Position numbers and translations under genes: made by a program
Shown here: piece by piece, positions 13,990 through 14,043 of the stretch
How positions within the stretch are numbered: position 1 is the stretch's first letter
Layout: each line of letters opens with the position of its first letter
From: Nitrolancea sp040255925
GTDB lineage: Bacteria > Chloroflexota > Chloroflexia > Thermomicrobiales > Thermomicrobiaceae
Direction of reading: 5' to 3'
NCBI GenBank assembly: GCA_040255925.1
Contig: JBDZVX010000065.1
Span: 1-14,043 of the forward strand
DNA length: 14,043 nt
Notes under the pieces: model-generated
Databases searched by the model: none
What the model saw: the letters and a program-made list of their open reading frames with translations, nothing else
What the model was told of the DNA's origin: nothing

Positions 13990-14043
13990 GGGGCTGTAGC
14001 TCAGCTGGGAGAGCACAACACTGGCAGTGTTGGGGTCAGGGGT
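13990..14043 (+). tRNA. tRNA-Ala, anticodon GGC, 3' end cut by window edge
   Basis: The 5' acceptor strand GGGGCTG, D-arm GCTC/GAGC and anticodon stem CAACA/TGTTG are present. The loop CTGGCAG gives anticodon GGC at 14023-14025, which reads codon GCC. The variable region and the start of the T-arm follow. The T-loop and 3' acceptor strand lie beyond the window, so the G3:U70 pair cannot be checked. Confidence 0.93.

Overview
The window reads as a moderately GC-rich bacterial chromosome. The best taxonomic guess is Chloroflexota, close to the Thermomicrobia (Sphaerobacter/Nitrolancea-like). This rests on gene content: a DUF4015-type putative glycoside hydrolase paired with a decaprenyl-phosphate phosphoribosyltransferase-like UbiA protein, a very large PAS/GAF sensor kinase, and the overall codon use. 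It is an inference, not a proof. The region is draft sequence: a 100-N gap lies inside lon and is flanked by an exact 55-bp duplication, so it looks like an unmerged contig overlap rather than missing sequence.

Layout. (1) 1-1785: a minus-strand PRC-barrel protein, a divergent unrecognised 162-aa protein that is AT-richer than its neighbours, a tRNA-Ala(CGC) with a strong sigma-70-type promoter, and an unrecognised 90-aa protein followed by a terminator-like hairpin. (2) 2020-4760: a two-gene operon with a 4-bp ATGA overlap. It encodes a membrane-anchored protein with three carboxypeptidase-regulatory-like beta-sandwiches plus a DUF4015 TIM-barrel, then a UbiA-family polyprenyl-phosphate phosphoribosyltransferase-like enzyme. 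(3) 4782-8192: a proteostasis operon, hsp20 then lon. It has an extended -10 promoter whose -35 region is covered by a long dyad, and it ends in a clear 15-bp-stem intrinsic terminator. (4) 8190-8636: a gene-free stretch with a striking 19-bp perfect stem-loop next to a smaller nested hairpin. (5) 8637-9500: an unrecognised 96-aa protein and a two-repeat YccF-type membrane protein. (6) 9516-13415 (minus): a 1299-aa sensor histidine kinase (membrane region, 3 PAS, 3 GAF, HisKA, HATPase_c) with no response regulator beside it, preceded by a possible 15-codon leader ORF that overlaps its start. (7) 13451-14043: an intergenic stretch ending in the promoter and 5' part of a second tRNA-Ala (GGC), cut by the window edge.

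How the parts work together. The hsp20-lon pair couples a holdase chaperone with an ATP-dependent protease under what looks like one regulated promoter. The DUF4015/UbiA pair suggests polyprenyl-linked sugar chemistry and a surface-facing carbohydrate-active or binding protein, that is, envelope work. The two alanine tRNAs read GCG and GCC. I see no phage, IS element, CRISPR array or obvious defence system. The most interesting signals are regulatory or structural: the dyads over promoters, the paired hairpins after lon, and the kinase leader ORF. The claim of a wholly new system is not supported by what can be seen.
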